A stretch of DNA of 64,000 nt, taken from the NCBI RefSeq assembly GCF_034702125.1, contig NC_085869.1:11446623-11510622 (forward strand), written 5' to 3'. Origin of the DNA: Engraulis encrasicolus (taxonomy: Eukaryota; Chordata; Actinopteri; Clupeiformes; Engraulidae). Positions within the stretch are counted from its first letter, which is position 1, and each line of letters starts with the position of its first letter. A program made the position numbers and the translations under genes. Positions 59,597-64,000 of this stretch are shown here, one piece after another. The notes beneath the pieces were generated by a model. It was not told where the DNA came from. It made no database searches and worked only from the letters and a program-made list of their open reading frames with translations.

Positions 59597-60346
59597 GAAA
59601 ACAGTCACATCTTTTTTTTTCTGACCAACTGTTGCATGCGCACAGTGATGCAAAATTAAAGCATTACATGTGTTAAATGTGCATGGAACATTCTGAAAAT
59701 GTGCATGAATACCATCTACTTGCTGCACCCCAGTACCATAATCAAGCAAGACTAACTTACCAAACAAGACCAAGTTTAGTACAATCACACAATACATACA
59801 AAATAACGGAAAGATAATGACATTAAGTAATGTGCATTTAGCTGCTACAAGACAGAACTACCGTTATGACATGCATGTCCTTGGCAATTACGCGCCATTT
59901 AGCTAGCCATGCTAACACTGGTGAATGTTAATTTTAACCAGCCTTCGCTGCTAACACTGTATTACACAATATGGGGCACTGAACCTAATGTTCCCTCGAA
60001 CTCAACATTTCTGATTTTTTTTTTAAACTTTACCTTGCAAATAAGTATTTCACTCGTCTTTTAATCTCCGAAGTGAAAAAAGTTCTTCACGATGCTAACA
60101 GACATAACTACCGTAAAGACTTGTACCGGTATGTCCTTGGCAATGATGAGCCAGTTACATTGAGAGTCTCAATGGCCAGTTAGCTAGCCACGCTAACACC
60201 GGTGAACGTTATTTTTTAGCCAGGCTTCCTACTGACATCGTGTTACACAATATGGGGCACTGAACCTAATGTTCCATCGAACTCAACTCAAACTCAACAT
60301 TTCGGAAAGATATTAGTAATTTTACCTTGCCAATAAATCCTTCCAT
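56957..60346 (-). CDS. Uncharacterised teleost-family protein, 190 aa, four exons
   Basis: Four minus-strand exons join in phase 0: 60346-60326, 58336-58181, 57899-57810, 57262-56957. They encode 190 aa starting MEGFIGKINAEFKRI and ending QVLKNQLI, then TAA. The protein is soluble, with no signal peptide or membrane segment. Recognisable blocks are LDILSDKLLKLFKNRGGQ (about 28-45), GRECILKALCVYLNEDP (65-81), TVGIYIVKADA (104-114) and DDIGIILEG (119-127), then ALNLNYPDGLKRTFEVLQ. From memory these match a multi-copy teleost family annotated as uncharacterised or loosely SAMD3-like; I know no function. No SAM domain is visible here. The ATG has A at -3 and G at +4. All splice sites are GT-AG. 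The gene sits inside a split retrotransposon and is surrounded by duplications of its own exons. Confidence 0.75.
57810..57899 (-). CDS. 190-aa gene, coding exon 3
   Basis: 30 codons, DDVDGGRECILKALCVYLNE to LLRAFV. The acceptor ends TGATGCAG and the donor is GTAAGT. The acceptor and first 20 codons or so are repeated twice more upstream (57941-58125). Confidence 0.75.
57941..58125 (-). pseudogene. Two partial duplicates of exon 3 of the 190-aa gene
   Basis: Tandem blocks of about 80-100 bp copy the exon 3 acceptor and its first part. They read from the GATGATG at 57999 (GGRECILKALCVFL) and at 58093 (GGCECILKALYVFL). Both diverge where the true exon continues, lack a donor and hit a stop after VKIP. 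Confidence 0.8.
58181..58336 (-). CDS. 190-aa gene, coding exon 2
   Basis: 52 codons, INAEFKRITTMPLQ to LENILACMTE, phase 0 at both ends. The acceptor ends GTCTTCAG and the donor is GTAAGA. Amphipathic, helix-rich composition. Confidence 0.75.
58398..58576. mobile_element. hAT-like MITE with TSD in intron 1
   Basis: Ends CAGTGGTTCTCAAG and GTTGAGAAACACTA are inverted with mismatches. Flanks ATATAGGA (58390-58397) and ATATAGGG (58577-58584) match 7/8. Related to the element at 571-913. Confidence 0.75.
58605..59725. repeat. ~290-bp VNTR with (GA)n tracts in intron 1
   Basis: Three full units and a partial fourth, each with GATGCAAAATTAAAGCATT (at about 58763, 59070, 59359 and 59648), then GTGCATGGACATTCTGAAAA, ATACCTTGCAGGGCGACC and CCTTACAACGCCACATTCAC, ending in a (GA)n tract of variable length. 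Confidence 0.92.
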
Positions 60347-60400
60347 CGTCAAATAATCTCCGAAGTGTAAACGTTGTTCCCTCCACAGCCGATTCTGTAG
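59850..60400. repeat. Tandem duplication of the exon 1/5' flank block
   Basis: Two copies of about 270-290 bp (about 59850-60118 and 60119-60400) share TATGTCCTTGGCAA, TAGCTAGCCA-GCTAACAC, ACACAATATGGGGCACTGAA and TAATCTCCGAAGTG. Only the outer copy keeps the ATG of exon 1. Confidence 0.8.
60326..60346 (-). CDS. 190-aa gene, coding exon 1
   Basis: Seven codons, MEGFIGK, then donor GTAAAA. Good start context. A diverged duplicate of this exon and its flanks lies at about 60030-60060, where the ATG position reads GTG. Confidence 0.65.
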
Positions 60401-60879
60401 TTACTCTTGTCGAGGCAGATGAGAAAGGAAAGATGGTGGGTGTGCACTCACGGCATAAGTGTGCTTAGAATCATCTTTTTTCTTCCAACTGTCAACTGTC
60501 TTCCCACAAATGACCTCTTGTACAAGCAGGAGAGAAACAGAAAATTTCTGGATCTACTTCGCCTGATTGCCGACCATAGCTGAAGCTGAGGCAATTTCAA
60601 AAGCGTTGCGTCACCGCTAGGGCAGGGCCCAGGCAGCATCTCAACCTCGTTTGAGTTTTTAATGACGTGTTTAGAATCAGATTGGGCGGAGATTAAAAAA
60701 AACCTAACAATTTCATGTTTTCTCAGCATGAATTTATCTAACAAATTGTTCACCGTCCTGAATATAATAGTTCTACATGATTTATACATGTTTGGAGAAG
60801 GAACATGAAACAATCATTTTCAATATACTAAATAATTACTTAAACATTCAACAACCCCTGATTTACATTCTTTTCAGTG

Positions 60880-61500
60880 TAGGAGGAAAAGCCATTTCCT
60901 CATTTTTATTGTGAAGGCATTGGTGGGTAAACTCCCATCATATATCAACTGTCTGGTGTCACGCCAAACCAGTTCCTATGGCACTAGGTCAGGAAATAAA
61001 ATTATCTTAAATATTCCTACAGTGCGTACTGAATTAGGTAAGACTTCTTTTAGTTCATATGCCCCACATGTTTGGAATGACCTCCAAAACACATTAAGCT
61101 TGGCATCTGTGCCCTCTGTAGAGAGTTTTAAAAATCTTTTAAAAACAACTTTAGTAGAGGAGTGTCACTGCTTTTAAACTCAGTTTTACAGAGGTTTTGT
61201 GTGTGTGTGTGTTTTTATGTCAGATTTTATTAGTTTGTTAGTTCTTACTGTTTAGTGCTTGATGGTCTTACTTGTTAGTCTTGTCCAGTGTCTATTTTGT
61301 TTGCCCCTATGTCTGATATGTCTTTTATCCTTACGTGTGCTTTTTTTTTTTTTTAATCTGTTTTTTTATGTCATAATATGCATGTGCCTCCACTGTCTTA
61401 ATGCCGTCTTGGCCAGGACTCCCTGGAAGAAGAGGTTTCTACCTCAATGGGACCTTCCTGGTTAAATAAAGGTCAAATAAAAAAATAAAATAAAATAAAA
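60880..61500 (+). pseudogene. Non-LTR retrotransposon RT C-terminus and 3' tail, right part
   Basis: Continues the fragment at 54808-55158: RRKSHFLIFIVKALVGKLPS, then SSYGTRSGNKIILNIPTVRT and SFKNLLKTTLVEECHCF with a stop at 61175. The fish LINE 3' UTR follows (TTGGCCAGGACTCCCTGGAA, CTTCCTGGTTAAATAAAGG) and a (AAATA)n tail near 61500. This 3' end differs from that of the LINE at 43145, so it is another family. Confidence 0.85.
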
Positions 61501-61831
61501 TTTCTTTCTCTCTCTATGTCTCTCTCTCCATTTCTCTCACTCTTTTTCTATTGTTTACTCTCTCTTTCCCTCGCTGTCTATCTTTTCTTTCTCTCTCTCT
61601 CTCTCCCTCTCTCTCTCTCCCCCTCCATTATGTATTCACTTCATTCGTTTTATTCTCTCTTTGGTTCCCTCTTATTGTGCCTGCTTCTCTTATCGTTGTC
61701 TATTAGAGCTGCTTTTAGCAGGCATGTAAGCATGTGTACCAGTAAAAGGCATGGCTGTTTTCATCAAAACAGGATGCTTTTAAAGACGCTTCAACTCATT
61801 ATCAGTTTTATACACACGTGCATGTCAGTGT

Positions 61832-61866
<35 letters not shown>

Positions 61867-62029
61867 TGTGTGCATGTGTGTGTGCGTGTGTGTGTGTGCA
61901 TGTGTGTGTGTGTGTGTGTGTCTGCATGTGTGCGTGCATGTGTGTGAGCGTGTGTGTGCATGTGTGCGTGCGTGTGTGTGTGTGTGTGTGTCCGTGTGCG
62001 CATGTGTGTGTAAGTTTTATACAGACGTG

Positions 62030-62062
<33 letters not shown>

Positions 62063-62206
62063 GTGTGTGTGTCTGTCCCTGTGTGCGTGTGCATGTGTGT
62101 GTGCGTGTGCATGCGTGTGTGTCCGTATGCGCATGTGTGTGTGTGTGTGTGTGCATGTGCATGCGTGTGTGTGTGGGTGTGTATATGCTCATATGTGTGA
62201 GAGGAA
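61501..62206. repeat. (CT)n then (GT)n microsatellites
   Basis: CT-rich sequence (61501-61630), a short unique stretch, then about 380 bp of GT with GCAT interruptions (61826-62206). Confidence 0.92.
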
Positions 62207-62429
62207 GAGAGGGCATGTGTGCAGTGCGTGTTAACCTAATGGAGCAGCCATCACTTTAATAAGCCCATAGAGACACACACACACTCTGTCTCATTACCGG
62301 ATCCCCTGATGCCACTGCTGCAAAGGCCTGCGGAAATGTAAAGACAGAGCCAGTGCCTTCTACTACCCGCCTGCCTTCCCTTATGAAGATCGACCATGGT
62401 AAACCATGATTTCATGGTTTTAGAGCATG

Positions 62430-62470
62430 GTCTTCAGTCCAACTCCCTAACCATTACACCACGGCTGCGA
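62430..62470 (-). other. tRNA-like A-box fragment (SINE remnant)
   Basis: The minus strand reads CGTGGTGTAATGGTTAGGGA followed by GTTGGACTG, the head of a tRNA-derived SINE. No B box follows; the sequence passes into ACCATG-rich repeats (62385-62600). Confidence 0.45.
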
Positions 62471-62766
62471 ACAATTTTTCATGTTTTTTTTGGGTGACCA
62501 TGAAACTCACAATTAACATGGTTTTTGAGCATGGTTTGTGACTATGGTTGACCCATGGTACAAAACATGGATAAGCCATAGTAATACTGTAGTTGGTTCA
62601 GTGTACTTACAGAGACCAATGTTTACTACAGGACAAAACATTGTTACTACAGTAAAACCAATGTCGATTTCCATAAGGAATTGCCTGCCTGCAGGGCTGC
62701 TGAAAGCTTTGGCTGGGCCTGGGACAAATTTATCTGAAAGGATCCCTAACCCTTCCCAATACATAG

Positions 62767-63140
62767 TAGCCTGGTTCCTACCAGACCTCTGTGTGTGCTC
62801 TGGAGCCCCCTGTTTGCGCTCCAAACACACTCATCGGTCTGGGAGCATGTGGCAGGATTCAATTTCCGGAATCAAAAAATAATGCCGAGCATTTATAGCT
62901 TCAATATTAATGGCAGCTCGCATTGAGGAGTCACAGGACATATTGTAAACTATATTGACGCTTAAGAGATCAACAGAAAACATTTTTGAAGGAATTTGTT
63001 GATATTGAAGCAATAAATGCTGCTATTATTTTTTTGACTGGAGAAATGTATTCCTGCTACATGCTCCCAGACCAAGTAGTGGAGCTCACAAAGCTGGGCG
63101 GAACTACAGGTCAGGCAAGAGCCAGGCAAAATACATAGGG
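62767..63140. mobile_element. Imperfect hairpin MITE (AGCCTGGTTCCTACCAG...)
   Basis: GGTCTGGGAGCATGTGGCAG (62837) is mirrored by ATGCTCCCAGACC at about 63060-63073, and GCATTTATAGCTTCAATATT by TTGAAGCAATAAATGCTG. The left edge AGCCTGG resembles the start of the MITE at 28892. Confidence 0.55.
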
Positions 63141-63483
63141 GACCTACAATGTAATGAGGACCCAATAGAGCTCGCAAGTGGGTGACGACGATGAGTTGTA
63201 TGCGCGGATTAGCATTTTCACGGAAATCCGGTTTCCAGGAATATAATTTTTAACACGGGGCTAACAAAAATATAAGACTAACGTTAACAGCCGTCATTCG
63301 CCTATCCCTGCATCGTTTCCTTAGTGACAAATGGACCAGCACAACAACACGTGTGTATTCATCAAACTCAAAATAACGATTATAAAGTAATGTTGCTATT
63401 CCTTGGCTACTCCTGAATTTTTGGGAACTACATCTCACATTCTCGCGTGAGCTATAAGGATTTCCTTATGTGAAGCCAGTCGC

Positions 63484-63505
63484 ATGATCAAACTTCTCCT
63501 CGATG
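63484..63505 (+). other. Possible first coding exon of an off-window plus-strand gene
   Basis: An ATG at 63484 reads MIKLLLD and runs into a consensus donor GTAAGT at 63506. About 55 bp upstream lies ACTACATCTCACATTCTCGC, reminiscent of short housekeeping promoter elements. Very short and unsupported by a second exon; included only as a lead. Confidence 0.15.
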
Positions 63506-64000
63506 GTAAGTTTTGAAAGTATACTACTAAACCAAGGCGATTGGAGTAATTGCAGTTATGGCACTTTTTAAGTTTTATCAAAAGAGTGTTACCACGAGTG
63601 AAAAACAACCTGTATCAGAGCTTGCTTGGAAATATTTCCAAAGTCTCGTACTAGGAAGGTTTGTGGCGGTTTGTCGTGGGTTACCATGGTCACGGCTTGT
63701 GAAATCTCCACCCTGTAGTCTGCCAGTTTTCTGGGTTAAGCATGTGATAGCAACATCATATTTAAGTTAGCGTTTGACACAAAAATGATCAATCATGTCA
63801 TCCCTACAGCCTATTTGTAATACCCTCGTCAGTTTGCGGGGGTTCGCTAATCGCATGTTTGCACACACACCTTATTTGAGACTGGTCCCCATTCCCCACG
63901 GTCGTCGCTGGGAACCGGAAAGTCCTTAAATGCTAACAAGAAATATTACAGTCTGCTACATGTTTCCGGGTGACTTCTGAGCTCTCTTCTGGGCCCCGTC

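Noticed and set aside
56463..59725. Regularly spaced repeats looked superficially CRISPR-like
   Set aside because: Spacers are themselves repeats, unit lengths are wrong, and the DNA is eukaryotic; these are VNTRs.
60448..60813. 121-codon minus frame upstream of the 190-aa gene
   Set aside because: Starts beyond the likely 5' flank, has no recognisable block and does not join exon 1 in frame.

Overview
The window is vertebrate nuclear DNA, almost certainly from a teleost fish. Genes are sparse and split by introns. Microsatellites are abundant, mostly (CA)n, (GA)n and (GAAA)n. The remaining DNA is packed with fish-type transposons (Tc1/mariner-like, hAT-like and foldback elements, a tRNA-derived SINE, non-LTR retrotransposons). 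Two anchor genes were recognised by joining exons: itgav and zc3h15, both on the minus strand. From established knowledge of vertebrate synteny, ZC3H15 and ITGAV are also adjacent and co-oriented in human.

Layout. 1-4363: the 5' end of itgav (integrin alpha-V; exons 1 and 2 only, the rest lies beyond base 1), with a repeat-filled intron 2. 4364-7249: spacer between the two anchor genes. 7250-23676: complete zc3h15, ten coding exons with consistent phases giving 444 aa. Its introns hold a 1.2 kb tandem duplication, a perfect 193-bp palindrome, a 2.4 kb hAT-like element and several MITEs. 23677-43144: no gene seen; foldback Tc1 elements, a hAT-like element built of TAGTCGACTAA repeats, a mariner-like element, a SINE and long simple repeats. 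43145-48300: a minus-strand non-LTR retrotransposon with both ORFs open (553 and 982 aa), so a young copy. 48300-54800: microsatellites, MITEs, a 2 kb inverted-repeat structure and a possible solo LTR. 54808-61500: a plus-strand non-LTR retrotransposon fragment split by about 5.7 kb that contains a four-exon minus-strand gene. 61500-64000: (GT)n and MITEs.

The split-element region is the most unusual part. The gene predicts a 190-aa protein of a teleost family that I know only as uncharacterised, multi-copy proteins. Every intron is in phase 0. Around it lie a duplicated exon 1/promoter block, a three-fold partial duplication of exon 3, an intronic ~290-bp VNTR and a (GT)n-based VNTR starting right after the stop codon. 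An intron-bearing gene sitting inside an older retrotransposon implies DNA-level movement or local rearrangement rather than retroposition. The two anchor genes are housekeeping/adhesion genes and do not form a pathway with it; the window is best read as conserved synteny filled in by mobile DNA.
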